Assembly (NCBI GenBank): GCA_050789255.1
Contig: JBOZRQ010000010.1
Coordinates: forward strand, 62,001-126,000
Reading direction: 5' to 3'
Origin: JBOZRQ01 sp050789255
Lineage (GTDB): Bacteria > Bacillota > Sulfobacillia > Symbiobacteriales > Symbiobacteriaceae
Length of the DNA stretch: 64,000 nucleotides
The notes below the pieces were generated by a model that did not search any database, had not been told where the DNA came from, and worked only from the letters and a program-made list of their open reading frames with translations. A program made the position numbers and the translations under genes. Shown here one piece after another: positions 8,348 through 15,877 of the stretch. Each line of letters opens with the position of its first letter. Position 1 is the first letter of the stretch.

Positions 8348-9012
8348 GCGGCGCTGACCTGGCGGCTGGCCCGCCACCTGCGCACGGCCCACACGATGGC
8401 CATGGTGACCGCTGCGCCGTACATGGCCACGGCGATGTCCTGCTGGGCATCCCAGACGTCGCCTTGGGAACCCAGGTACATGGCGCCCAGGTCCGGAGCC
8501 ACGATGTTGGCGACCCACATTTCGATCAGCTCAAAGAAGGCGCCGGCGGCCAGGATCACGATGACAGCCAGGCCGTAAGCCCACTTCAGGGGAACCTTCA
8601 TCAGCCCCACCAGGACCTCCAGGGCGGGAAGTGCGATCAGCAGGCCAAAGCTGGTGTGGACCAACCGGTCGAAGTTGTTGCGACCGTTGTGGAGCACGCC
8701 CCCGAAGAGGCTTTCCACCGGGGTCTCGGCGTAGGTGTAATGGGCGCCCACGGTATGCAGCGCCATGAAGAGGGCAATCAGCAGGTAGGAGGCGTTTGAG
8801 AAGCGGAAGGCCCGGTAGGTCAGCAGCAGGGCGCCCACCGACAGGAAGATCAGGATGTTCTCCAGCATCCAGTCGAAGCGGTGTACCGGATTGATCGCCA
8901 GCGCAGTCCAGAACACCAGGTATGCCAGGCCGATATAGACGGGGGTGCGGTCGGCGACAGCGGACGACTCCCGGAGATGGCGAGACACGCTCGGATTCTG
9001 CGCAGCTAACAT
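8344..9012 (-). CDS. DUF2238 (YjdF-like) membrane protein
   Basis: A 222-residue polytopic membrane protein of the DUF2238/YjdF family, function unknown. Typical family blocks are visible: HYTYAETPVE, then RNNFDRLVHTSFG, EVLVGLMK, FFELIEMW and SQGDVWDAQQDIA, spread over about six hydrophobic segments. ATG 9012 is chosen because AAGGAGG precedes it by 8 bases. It is convergent with recombinase 2, overlapping by 4 bp at the stops. A minus-strand promoter (TTGACA, 17-bp spacer, TACATT, read from 9090 to 9062) and two TetR-type operators lie upstream, so it is probably repressed by a regulator encoded elsewhere. It is cargo of the cotS element. Confidence 0.85.
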   Translation of the reverse strand: MLAAQNPSVSRHLRESSAVADRTPVYIGLAYLVFWTALAINPVHRFDWMLENILIFLSVGALLLTYRAFRFSNASYLLIALFMALHTVGAHYTYAETPVESLFGGVLHNGRNNFDRLVHTSFGLLIALPALEVLVGLMKVPLKWAYGLAVIVILAAGAFFELIEMWVANIVAPDLGAMYLGSQGDVWDAQQDIAVAMYGAAVTMAIVWAVRRWRASRQVSAA

Positions 9013-9035
9013 GTGCGGTTCCTCCTTGATGTTAG

Positions 9036-9053
9036 ACAGACCAGTCGGTCTGT
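9036..9053. promoter_or_regulatory. TetR-type operator, site 1
   Basis: Perfect inverted repeat ACAGACC-AGTC-GGTCTGT. It sits between the predicted promoter and the start codon of the DUF2238 gene. No TetR-family gene is present in the element itself. Confidence 0.65.
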
Positions 9054-9061
9054 TTGACATC

Positions 9062-9090
9062 AATGTAGCAGGTGGCGACAGGTATGTCAA
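9062..9090 (-). promoter_or_regulatory. Promoter for DUF2238 gene
   Basis: On the minus strand TTGACA (9090-9085) and TACATT (9067-9062) are separated by 17 bp, upstream of the DUF2238 start at 9012 and between two operators. Confidence 0.5.
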
Positions 9091-9098
9091 CGGATTTT

Positions 9099-9114
9099 AG
9101 ACCGACCAGTCTGT
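9099..9114. promoter_or_regulatory. TetR-type operator, site 2
   Basis: AGACCGACCAGTCTGT shares the AGAC/GTCT arms and GACCAGTC core of site 1, 46 bp away. It lies just upstream of the divergent 61-residue ORF, so one regulator may control both directions. Confidence 0.55.
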
Positions 9115-9131
9115 TTATTTTGGAGGGAATC

Positions 9132-9317
9132 ATGGAGATCGGTCTGATTGAACGCTGGATTGAGGATGCGGACAGGGCTCACCGGGCGCTGACCCACATC
9201 GACTCGCTCCTCTCCCACTTGGTCCTGCGCCGCCTGACCACGGACGAAAAAAGGGCACCGGCCGAGGGTTTCTCGGCGGCGCCCGGCGATTCAGTCGAGC
9301 ATCTCGAACTCCCGTAA
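9132..9317 (+). CDS. Small hypothetical protein, 61 residues
   Basis: The frame starts at ATG 9132 after TTTTGGAGGG, a strong ribosome binding site, and is divergent from the DUF2238 gene across the shared operator region. The product starts MEIGLIERWIEDADRAHRAL and is mostly helical, with charged residues. The last 27 bases overlap the convergent lipoprotein gene. I recognise no family. By position inside a recombinase element and under the same operator pair it could be a small regulator or an excision factor, but that is guesswork. Confidence 0.5.
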   Translation: MEIGLIERWIEDADRAHRALTHIDSLLSHLVLRRLTTDEKRAPAEGFSAAPGDSVEHLELP

Positions 9318-10622
9318 CTGGAAATCATAGGCCCCGTCGACGACCCGGACCCGGAAGTGCACCTTGCCCTCCGTCACCTCGAAGGCCCCGTCGCCCAGCG
9401 GGACGACTTTTGCGCCGCCGATCGGCGACCACCCGGCTGCCTGCAGTGCCTGCCAGGCTGAGCGCCCCTCTGTGGGGTGTTGGAACATGGCCACCAAGTC
9501 CTTCTCCCCGAGCGGTGGCACATCGATCAGTCGGTCCACCAGCGCCTGCGCAGAGCCGACCCTGATCACCTGATCATCGGTGGGCTCGGCCCGCATCACC
9601 TTCCCGTCGTAGCGGTAAGTGTACCACCGGATCGGGTAGCCTGTGAAGTCATTGAGCCGGAACACACCGTCCTCGGACCAGTCTCCGAGACCTGACACCT
9701 GCTCACTCTCGCCGGCCGAGGAGACCCAGGGGATCTCAGCCATCCGGCCGGTCGCAGGGTCGTACGCCTTGGCCGTGTACTTGACGAGCCCCCAGCTGCC
9801 CGGGGTGTGCAGGTTCATCAGCACGTCCTGAGCACCGATCCGGGCCCACCTGTAGGAGCTGCGCCAGTAAGCGTCATCTGTACGGAAGAGCTCCCGGACG
9901 CCGTCCAAGGTGGTTACCCGGAACGTTGTGCCGTCATCCCACAGGATCGCCTTCACGTTCGGTGCCGGGCGCCCCACCGCCTCAACGTCCTTGGCGCTCT
10001 CTCGGACCTCTCGCGCGGCGGTCCACTCGGCCCCCCGGCTGTCACGGGTGCGGACCAGCCCATAGCCGGGCGCCCACCACTCTGTGCCGTCCAGCCGTCC
10101 GTTCCGGCGGGTTGTTACCCTGGCTGTGGGCCGTTCACCGCTTGGCGTAGCGACTGGTTCCACCGCCTCCACCTCAAAGGAGTACGCTGCCCCGGTGGTC
10201 CCGGGAAATTCGACCTGCCAGGAGTCGCCGACCTTTAGCGGCAGGCGGTACAGGATCCTCGGCGCCATCAGCGGCGTGTAGCCGCCCCGAGCAGAACGCG
10301 TCCCGTGCAGCCAGACCTCGTCGCCCTGGAGCTGCAAGAACAGCACCCCGCCGGGAACCCGCACCGGCTGCAGATCCACCTCGCCGATGGTCACCGATGC
10401 ATACGTGTACGATGCGACGTCCTGCCGGTCTTCGCCGGTGAGGGACAAGCCAGTCGGCGACCAGAGTGGCAGAGCCGGGAGTTTCGCCTCCGCAGGAGGC
10501 TTGTCCGACTCGGCATGGCCAACCGGCGCAGGCCCGCCCACCGGGTCGTGGGGGCGGGGCAGGCAACCGGGCAGCAACAAGACCAGGCAGAGCGATACGG
10601 CGACCGTGCGCCAGTTCCGCAT
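9291..10622 (-). CDS. Predicted lipoprotein of unknown function
   Basis: A 443-residue secreted lipoprotein. The N-terminus has a basic MRNWR followed by a hydrophobic stretch and a lipobox LPGC, with Cys20 as the likely lipidated residue. A Pro/Ala-rich linker follows, then a mature domain rich in beta-type segments (for example YTYASVTIGEVDLQPVRVPG). No catalytic motif is recognised. ATG 10622 follows AAGGAAGG at a good distance; ten further residues are open upstream. It lies 81 bp inside the right core of the cotS element and is convergent with the 61-residue ORF, with which it overlaps by 27 bp. Confidence 0.8.
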   Translation of the reverse strand: MRNWRTVAVSLCLVLLLPGCLPRPHDPVGGPAPVGHAESDKPPAEAKLPALPLWSPTGLSLTGEDRQDVASYTYASVTIGEVDLQPVRVPGGVLFLQLQGDEVWLHGTRSARGGYTPLMAPRILYRLPLKVGDSWQVEFPGTTGAAYSFEVEAVEPVATPSGERPTARVTTRRNGRLDGTEWWAPGYGLVRTRDSRGAEWTAAREVRESAKDVEAVGRPAPNVKAILWDDGTTFRVTTLDGVRELFRTDDAYWRSSYRWARIGAQDVLMNLHTPGSWGLVKYTAKAYDPATGRMAEIPWVSSAGESEQVSGLGDWSEDGVFRLNDFTGYPIRWYTYRYDGKVMRAEPTDDQVIRVGSAQALVDRLIDVPPLGEKDLVAMFQHPTEGRSAWQALQAAGWSPIGGAKVVPLGDGAFEVTEGKVHFRVRVVDGAYDFQLREFEMLD

Positions 10623-10648
10623 GGAGTCACCTTCCTTGAAACTTCTCT

Positions 10649-11638
10649 TCATGAGACGGGCGACGGTGCCGATCGGTCGCGTGTACTTTGCGTGCGGTCA
10701 TTCTGATGAGCGAGGCCCCATGCCGTTTCCCCGCGCTGGACGAGGCTGGCGTAAGGCGACGCCAAAAGGCGTTGGTGCGCCTCGCTTGCCTGCCTTTCGT
10801 AGCCATCCACCAACGAGAGGAGCGTCGCGCTGGCCGGCATCTCACGATAGGCGTCGGCGATGGTTCGGAACCAGCCAATCTTGGTCAGCACCTTGGCGTA
10901 GGTCTTAGGCCAGCGGTAGATCCGCGAGGCCTTCTGGGCGCCGTGGGGCGGCTCATACCCCCTGGAGATGCGATGGAACTCGCCAAGCCCGTAGCAGAGC
11001 GCCGCCGCCCCTTCGAGGTCGACCTTCGACGCCGGATAAAGCGGCTCCACCCACTCCGTTACGATCCACAGCTTACCATCTTTCTCGACGTAAGGCACGC
11101 CATCCTTGGAGTTGATCATCATCGGCACCCGAGCGCCCTGGTGCCTGAGGTAGACCTGGGCGCCAACGCTAAAGAGGCTCCGGGCGGCGGGTCTGTGCAA
11201 CTGCTTGAGGCTCCGGGGGCCATGGTTGGTCTCTATGCGCCAGATCGCCCCGCCCTTGTCGGGTTTGGCGGTAATAAACGTCATCTCGCCGACCCGCATG
11301 TCGTAACGGGCCATCACCTCCTGCGCCGTGGCCAGTAGCTCCGGGGTCACGTACGCAAGCTCGGACTCGGGGTCGCCAACGGTCGGCGCCTGAGCCCGGG
11401 ACGGCATGGCTGCGCCCGGCCGGTACTTCCAGCCGGTTGAGATCAGCCTCGGATCCTGCGCCGGCGCCCCTCTCTTCTCCTTCTTCTCCTTCTTCTCCTT
11501 CGTCTCCCTGGCGGGCGCCCGGCGTGGTTCGCGGCCCCCACCGCCCTGACCCATGGTGTGGACCTCTACCCCCGGTGAGGCCAGGGTCGTACTGCCTGGC
11601 GGCACCCAGACAGTCAGGGGCGCCTTGTTTCCGCTCAC
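10649..11638 (-). CDS. CotS-like spore coat kinase, N-terminal part, interrupted
   Basis: The first 312 codons encode a CotS-family coat protein: a ~85-residue Gly/Pro/Lys-rich extension with a KEK repeat, then the kinase-like N-lobe and middle (GEMTFITAKPDKGGAIWRIE, NHGPRSLKQLHR, FHRISRGYEPPHG, RIYRWPKTYAKVL) ending at AWGLAHQ. From there the frame reads 17 unrelated residues of element DNA (starting NDRTQST) to a stop at 10649. The catalytic Asp and everything after are therefore missing, so the product as encoded should be inactive. They are present in frame at 6748-6449. GTG 11638 is chosen because GAGGAGGT precedes it by 7 bases. Confidence 0.85.
   Translation of the reverse strand: MSGNKAPLTVWVPPGSTTLASPGVEVHTMGQGGGGREPRRAPARETKEKKEKKEKRGAPAQDPRLISTGWKYRPGAAMPSRAQAPTVGDPESELAYVTPELLATAQEVMARYDMRVGEMTFITAKPDKGGAIWRIETNHGPRSLKQLHRPAARSLFSVGAQVYLRHQGARVPMMINSKDGVPYVEKDGKLWIVTEWVEPLYPASKVDLEGAAALCYGLGEFHRISRGYEPPHGAQKASRIYRWPKTYAKVLTKIGWFRTIADAYREMPASATLLSLVDGYERQASEAHQRLLASPYASLVQRGETAWGLAHQNDRTQSTRDRSAPSPVS
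10703..10709. other. Right attachment-site core
   Basis: CTGATGA, the right copy of the direct repeat flanking the cotS element, lying over the His-Gln codons at the point where cotS homology stops. Confidence 0.7.
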
Positions 11639-11702
11639 CGCCGATACCTCCTCGGTCCTACTCAACCTAGTTTATGTGAAGTGACACCACGGATGTGAAG
11701 AA

Positions 11703-11739
11703 ACAAGCCCGCCGGGACCTCTTTGTCCCGACGGGCGCC
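11703..11739 (-). terminator. Terminator after 99-residue gene
   Basis: On the minus strand GCCCGTCGGGAC pairs with GTCCCGGCGGGC across a short loop, followed by TTGTTTCTT. Confidence 0.7.
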
Positions 11740-11740
11740 G

Positions 11741-12040
11741 TTACGTCGCACACGCCTGCAACTCACGCTCGAGTTCGCGAATGGCGGTGATGAAGTCCTC
11801 ACGAAGCCAGTATGCCGTGCGGCTCTGAAGGAAGTATCGGGAACAGGCCAGCAGCGCCAGGCGCTCCAGCCTCCCCACTTGCAGGGTGACCGGATGGATC
11901 AGGGTCGGAACCTGGCCAAGGAAAGCCCGTACATGACAGACCCGATCGGGGGGCAGGTCGGGCCACGCAACCTCCAGTGCGACCTGGAGCGACTCCTTCA
12001 GGGCAAACGGATTGCGCACCCGAACGGACAAGCTCTCCAT
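11741..12040 (-). CDS. Hypothetical protein, 99 residues
   Basis: The start ATG 12040 follows GCGGAGGTGG with good spacing; the open frame upstream lacks a comparable site. The product begins MESLSVRVRNPF and contains the segment VTLQVGRLERLALLACSRYF and a charged C-terminal helix. No signal peptide, membrane segment or known motif is seen. It lies between a strong terminator and a second unknown gene on the same strand, and upstream of the interrupted cotS gene. Confidence 0.7.
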   Translation of the reverse strand: MESLSVRVRNPFALKESLQVALEVAWPDLPPDRVCHVRAFLGQVPTLIHPVTLQVGRLERLALLACSRYFLQSRTAYWLREDFITAIRELERELQACAT

Positions 12041-12111
12041 GGAACCACCTCCGCCTGCGGGGAGATTCCCGCTACCTGGAAGTACGTTCCCAGGGTATCC
12101 GATGTTCGGTC

Positions 12112-12759
12112 TCAATATGCTACAGAGTCCAGCGGGATCCGGGGACCCGGCCGGATCTTCGGCTCCATCCGTCCGAAGACGTTCCGGTAAAACATGCGGT
12201 TGATCAAGCCCACAGCCAACGCCTCTCGGGTCAGGTCAACCAAGCAAGCGTCCTCCCCATAAAGCGAGCGGGCCAGGTCGGTCTGAAGATCTTTGCCGCT
12301 GGCCTCCAGGTCGATTCCCAGCGACCAGTCAAACTCGCCGCCGATCCAGGCCTCGCGCCCGGGCTGGAAATTCCAGCGCGCTCGGTTGACCAGCCAGGCT
12401 GCCAGCAGCCGCCTGGCGGGCGTATCCGCGTGGAGCCGGCGCAGAACGCCCTCCCGCAGGACCTCCCCCACCTCGCTGCCCAGCACGGAGAAGATAGCCT
12501 GGCGTAGGTCGTAAACAGAGGCTTCCTGCCGTAGCTCCCGACACTCCGCGGCGATCTTCGTGACCAGGTCGATCGCCGGCTGTTCATACCGAGTCAACAG
12601 GTTCGTTGAAATAAAGCCGCAGTTCTCCTCGAGGGCATAGCCGGCGGAGGGCGGCGTGGGGTTCGAGGCCCACTGCCAATACCCGTCAAGCATTCGCTCG
12701 TCGCCTGCATGCTTTTCCAGCACGCGCCGCACCCTGTCGCGCACACCTGCGTCCTGCAT
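12112..12759 (-). CDS. Hypothetical protein, 215 residues
   Basis: A soluble 215-residue protein without a recognised domain. It begins MQDAGVRDRVRRVLEKHAGDE and contains EENCGFISTNLLTRYEQPA and ARRLLAAWLVNRARWNFQPG. ATG 12759 is supported by GGGAGGGG upstream, but that sequence lies in the 3' arm of a stable hairpin directly before the gene, so translation may be dampened. It follows the HD-GYP gene on the same strand by 51 bp. Confidence 0.7.
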   Translation of the reverse strand: MQDAGVRDRVRRVLEKHAGDERMLDGYWQWASNPTPPSAGYALEENCGFISTNLLTRYEQPAIDLVTKIAAECRELRQEASVYDLRQAIFSVLGSEVGEVLREGVLRRLHADTPARRLLAAWLVNRARWNFQPGREAWIGGEFDWSLGIDLEASGKDLQTDLARSLYGEDACLVDLTREALAVGLINRMFYRNVFGRMEPKIRPGPRIPLDSVAY

Positions 12760-12764
12760 AATGG

Positions 12765-12805
12765 AAACCCCTCCCTGGCCATGATTCTTGACCAGAGAGG
12801 GGTTT
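12765..12805 (-). promoter_or_regulatory. Hairpin between HD-GYP gene and next gene, containing its SD
   Basis: On the minus strand AAACCCCTCTCTGG pairs with CCAGGGAGGGGTTT (one mismatch) around a 13-base loop. The 3' arm holds the GGGAGGGG ribosome binding sequence of the gene starting at 12759. No U-run follows, so this is either a weak terminator for the HD-GYP gene or a translational control hairpin. Confidence 0.55.
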
Positions 12806-12810
12806 GATAA

Positions 12811-14187
12811 TCAGACCGCCGATGAATTCGCCCGCACGAGATGCTGGGCTCGGACTGCGTCGACCATGGCGTGCACCACGGCAGGGTCGAACTGGGAACC
12901 CGCGTTGCGGGAGATCTCCTCCAGGGCCCACTCCACGGGCCGGGCCTTGCGGTAGGTACGATCGGTGGTCATGGCACTGAAGGCATCCACGGCGGAGATA
13001 ATGCGGGCCGCCAGCGGAATCTCCGAACTGGCCAGCCCCCGGGGATACCCCTTGCCGTCCCAGCGTTCGTGGTGCGACAGGACGATTTCGGCCACAGGCC
13101 GGAGCGCCTCGACCTTGTACAGCAATTGATAGCCCAGGCGCGGATGCTCCTCTATCTCCCGTCGCTCCTCGGGGGTGAGCGGGCCAGGCTTCAGGAGGAT
13201 TCGGTCGGGCACGCCAATCTTCCCGATGTCATGCAGCGTGGCGCCGTACCGCAGGTGCACCCGGTCCTGTCCGACGATCCCCAGCCGGTCGGCGATGGCC
13301 TCGGTGAGCTGGGCCACCCCTTCGGAATGATCGCCCGTGTAGGCATCGCGGGTGGTAATGGCGGCCGCCAGGGCGCCGAGCGTCTGGTCGAAGAGGCGGC
13401 TGAGATCCTCTCGACTCAACTCCAGCTTCTCTACCATGGCCTCATAGTACCGAAGCAGCTCGGTTGTCTCCTCCTGAGCCGCTGCGACATCGACCGCGGG
13501 CGCCTCACCCACCCGCTCCGACAGCGTTCGGACCCGCACGGTCAGGTCGTGTACCCGGTTGTTCAGGCCGACCGACAGCCAGCTGGCCAGCACGGCCGTC
13601 GCCACGGCAGCCAGAACCCCGATTACCGCAGAAGCCGCCAATACGAGTAGCATCTGCCTCTGAACCCAATCGGCGGGCAGGTCAACACCCAGCACCGCCA
13701 CGGTGAGCCCAGTACGGTCCTTGACTGGTGCATAGCCGCTCAGCCAGTAGCCCCACTTGTCTTCGGTGATGGTCTCGTCGGCGCCCGGGCTGCGCACCGC
13801 CTCCAGCAGCGCCGGAAGAGCACTAGCGTCGAACTCCTCGAGAAAGCCGGCCGGCCCTTCGCGGTCGGTGTCAGCCAGAAAGCGGTAGACAGTCGGGTCC
13901 GCGGTGGGCGTGAGCAGGTAGGCATAGCGGATGGAAGGAGTAGCGCTCACGAGGTGGTCCAACTGCAGCAGCAACGCTGCCTGGTTAGCCGCCTTCTCCT
14001 CCCCTGCGGCCAGACGTCTGGCCTGTTCAGCGTCGATATACGCCGCGCCGGTCCGGGCCAGGGCCACCAACTCCCGGCGCATCGAGCCATAGACGCCGTT
14101 GCGCCCTATGAAAAACGATCCCAGCGATACGAGCAGGAACACACAAAGGAGCAGAAGACGCAGGCCCCAGGCGAACCGTTGCGCCAT
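12811..14187 (-). CDS. Membrane sensor with HD-GYP domain
   Basis: A 458-residue signalling protein predicted to hydrolyse cyclic di-GMP. A first membrane segment lies around residues 7-28. An extracytoplasmic sensor of about 150 residues follows (ARTGAAYIDAEQARRL ... YWLSGYAPVKDRTG), then a second membrane segment near 178-205. A linker precedes the HD-GYP domain, where LHDIGKIGVPDRI (near 318) and HHERWDGKGYPRGL (near 375) supply the metal ligands and GYP motif. ATG 14187 follows GGAAAGGGG. No diguanylate cyclase gene is in the window, so its partner is unknown. Confidence 0.92.
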   Translation of the reverse strand: MAQRFAWGLRLLLLCVFLLVSLGSFFIGRNGVYGSMRRELVALARTGAAYIDAEQARRLAAGEEKAANQAALLLQLDHLVSATPSIRYAYLLTPTADPTVYRFLADTDREGPAGFLEEFDASALPALLEAVRSPGADETITEDKWGYWLSGYAPVKDRTGLTVAVLGVDLPADWVQRQMLLVLAASAVIGVLAAVATAVLASWLSVGLNNRVHDLTVRVRTLSERVGEAPAVDVAAAQEETTELLRYYEAMVEKLELSREDLSRLFDQTLGALAAAITTRDAYTGDHSEGVAQLTEAIADRLGIVGQDRVHLRYGATLHDIGKIGVPDRILLKPGPLTPEERREIEEHPRLGYQLLYKVEALRPVAEIVLSHHERWDGKGYPRGLASSEIPLAARIISAVDAFSAMTTDRTYRKARPVEWALEEISRNAGSQFDPAVVHAMVDAVRAQHLVRANSSAV

Positions 14188-14282
14188 GGATGGACCCCTT
14201 TCCGGCACGGGCCATCTTTCAGGGAATCACTCCCAATTCGGGCCGATTATAACATTTCATATCGATATTGTCAATAGATGCC

Positions 14283-14322
14283 AAAAGAAGGAGGCCGTGC
14301 TCGTCACGAGCCGGCCCCGATT
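14283..14322 (-). terminator. Terminator after abrB-like gene
   Basis: On the minus strand GGCCGGCTCGTG folds back on GAGCACGGCC, followed by TCCTTCTTTTGG, just after the AbrB-like gene. Confidence 0.5.
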
Positions 14323-14324
14323 TG

Positions 14325-15386
14325 CTATGCGTTCCGCTTGCCTCCGATCAGGCGGACGGTGACCCAGGGCCCGGCCAGCAACACGATCAGCCAGCGGGTC
14401 ATCTGCATGGCCAGAACCAGACCCGAATCACCACCCAGTTGGACGGCGCTTGCGACCATAACATCCATCCCGCCCGGCGTGGAGCCCAGTACCGCCGTCA
14501 TCGTGTCGATGCCGGTGGTCAGGTGGAACAGCACGCCCACCGCCAGGCACACCCCGATCAACGCCAGGACCAGGAGCGCCTCCACCAGTGCCACCCTCCC
14601 GAGCTTGCGGGCGGTGGCTACGTCGAAGCGGGACCCAATGGAGACGCCAACCGCAATCATGCCCGCAGCAAAGACGACCTGCGGCAGGTGGAACTGGTAG
14701 GGCAGGGTCCACGACAGGGCCAGCGCGACCAAGAAGGGCCCCAGAAAGGTCGGGGAGGGCAGGTGGATCCTTCGGCCGCCCCATGCTCCCACAGCTCCGG
14801 CGGCTGCCAGCACGGCCAGGTTCAGCAGCACCGGTGCAGCAGGCAGCCCGCCGGCATGTGCTGCGCCCGCGACGTGACTGGCACTGCTCGGGAAGAGCCA
14901 TCCCACGGCCGGAGGGGTCAGAAAGACCACCATCAGTAGCCGCAGGTACTGCAAAATCGCCACGACTACGGCGTCGGCGCCCATCTCGTCGCTCATGGCC
15001 ACCATGCTCGACGCGGCGCCGGGGAGGGAGCCGATAAATCCGGTTGCCCGCTCGACCCCGGCCCAGCGCCAGAGCAGGTAGCCGTTGAGCAGGGAGAGGC
15101 CGCCGGTGAACAGCACCGCCAGGGTCAGTGGCACCGCATGGGTACCGATGCGCAACAGGGTCGCCAAGGGGAAGCTGACGCCCGTGGAAACGCCGATCAC
15201 CGCCTGCCCCACGATCTGAAAGCCCGACGGCAGGGGCTGCGGCTTTCCGTTCAGCGCTGAAGCTGCCAATCCAACCGCCATGGGGCCAAGGAGCCATCCC
15301 ACCGGGACATTCAGGGCGTCGAACGCCCAGCCGACCGCTGCAGCCACCGCGAGCAAGGGGAGCAAATGGCCAAGCTTACTTCCCAT
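14325..15386 (-). CDS. AbrB-family (AmoA-like) membrane protein
   Basis: A 353-residue integral membrane protein of the Pfam AbrB/AmoA family (unrelated to the Bacillus AbrB transition-state regulator). About ten hydrophobic segments are visible, with the duplicated family motifs GWLLGPMAVGL, GSLPGAASSMVAMSDEMGAD in the first half and LGSTPGGMDVMVASAVQLGGD in the second. Members are thought to be transporters or regulators; substrate is unknown. ATG 15386 overlaps the end of the NUDIX gene by 11 bp, giving a RidA-NUDIX-AbrB gene order on one strand and probably one transcript. Confidence 0.88.
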   Translation of the reverse strand: MGSKLGHLLPLLAVAAAVGWAFDALNVPVGWLLGPMAVGLAASALNGKPQPLPSGFQIVGQAVIGVSTGVSFPLATLLRIGTHAVPLTLAVLFTGGLSLLNGYLLWRWAGVERATGFIGSLPGAASSMVAMSDEMGADAVVVAILQYLRLLMVVFLTPPAVGWLFPSSASHVAGAAHAGGLPAAPVLLNLAVLAAAGAVGAWGGRRIHLPSPTFLGPFLVALALSWTLPYQFHLPQVVFAAGMIAVGVSIGSRFDVATARKLGRVALVEALLVLALIGVCLAVGVLFHLTTGIDTMTAVLGSTPGGMDVMVASAVQLGGDSGLVLAMQMTRWLIVLLAGPWVTVRLIGGKRNA

Positions 15387-15825
15387 GACCGTCGTGGACC
15401 TCCTGGGCCCACGCCAGAATCTGCCGGCGAATCTCACGGCTAGCGTCATGTGCGAGGCTTCCGACGATCCCCCGGGCGGTCTCCACGGTGAAGACCACCC
15501 GCCCGCTGGTCTCAAACCCGGGCAGCACCTCGCCGAACCCCGCCACCCGGGCCACGTACCAGACGGTGTAGGTATCCGTGGAGTTCCAGTACCAGGCGGC
15601 AAAGGGAACGAACGGCCCCTCAAGCTCGAGGCCGGCCTCCTCCCTCGCCTCTCGACGAAGGGCGTCCTCATGGGTCTCACCAGCCTCGATGCGGCCCCCG
15701 ACGGTCTCCAGCAGGCAGTCCTTCCGGTTCCAGCCCATCACGATGTGCCCGTCTTCGGTATAGGGAACGACATGGACCCCGGCGATCGGCTTGTCTTGCG
15801 GCAGTGTGGTGATACGAGTTAGCAC
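15376..15825 (-). CDS. NUDIX hydrolase
   Basis: A 149-residue NUDIX pyrophosphohydrolase. The complete Nudix box is visible, starting GGRIEAGETHEDALRREA and ending REEAGL, with the metal-binding Glu residues. Substrate cannot be told from sequence; nucleoside or sugar diphosphates are typical. GTG 15825 is preferred because GGGGGAT stands before it; a TTG at 15861 would add 12 residues without a good site. The gene ends inside the start of the abrB-like gene and lies 50 bp after ridA. Confidence 0.88.
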   Translation of the reverse strand: MLTRITTLPQDKPIAGVHVVPYTEDGHIVMGWNRKDCLLETVGGRIEAGETHEDALRREAREEAGLELEGPFVPFAAWYWNSTDTYTVWYVARVAGFGEVLPGFETSGRVVFTVETARGIVGSLAHDASREIRRQILAWAQEVHDGHGK

Positions 15826-15877
15826 GATTTCATCCCCCGTGGGTAAGGATGCTGCGAGCAAAGGGCGTCAACGGCCG

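Larger units (their letters stand above)
6749..10709. mobile_element. 3.95-kb serine-recombinase element inserted in cotS
   Basis: The element lies between two halves of one cotS-like gene. The 7-bp sequence CTGATGA occurs at 6749-6755 and 10703-10709, with 11 of 12 positions shared if the next five bases are included. Removing one copy plus the 3954-bp unit joins the halves in frame and recreates the kinase catalytic loop. Cargo is recombinase 2 reading inward from the left end, a DUF2238 membrane protein, a 61-residue ORF and a lipoprotein. The joined element ends form an imperfect dyad around the core, as expected for a serine-recombinase attP. The arrangement resembles the skin element of sigK. 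Confidence 0.85.

Noticed and set aside
6449..8518. A 689-codon open frame on the minus strand running through recombinase 2
   Set aside because: Only its last ~100 codons are protein-like (the cotS fragment). The rest is the antisense of the GC-rich recombinase gene and has low-complexity Arg/Gly/Pro content.
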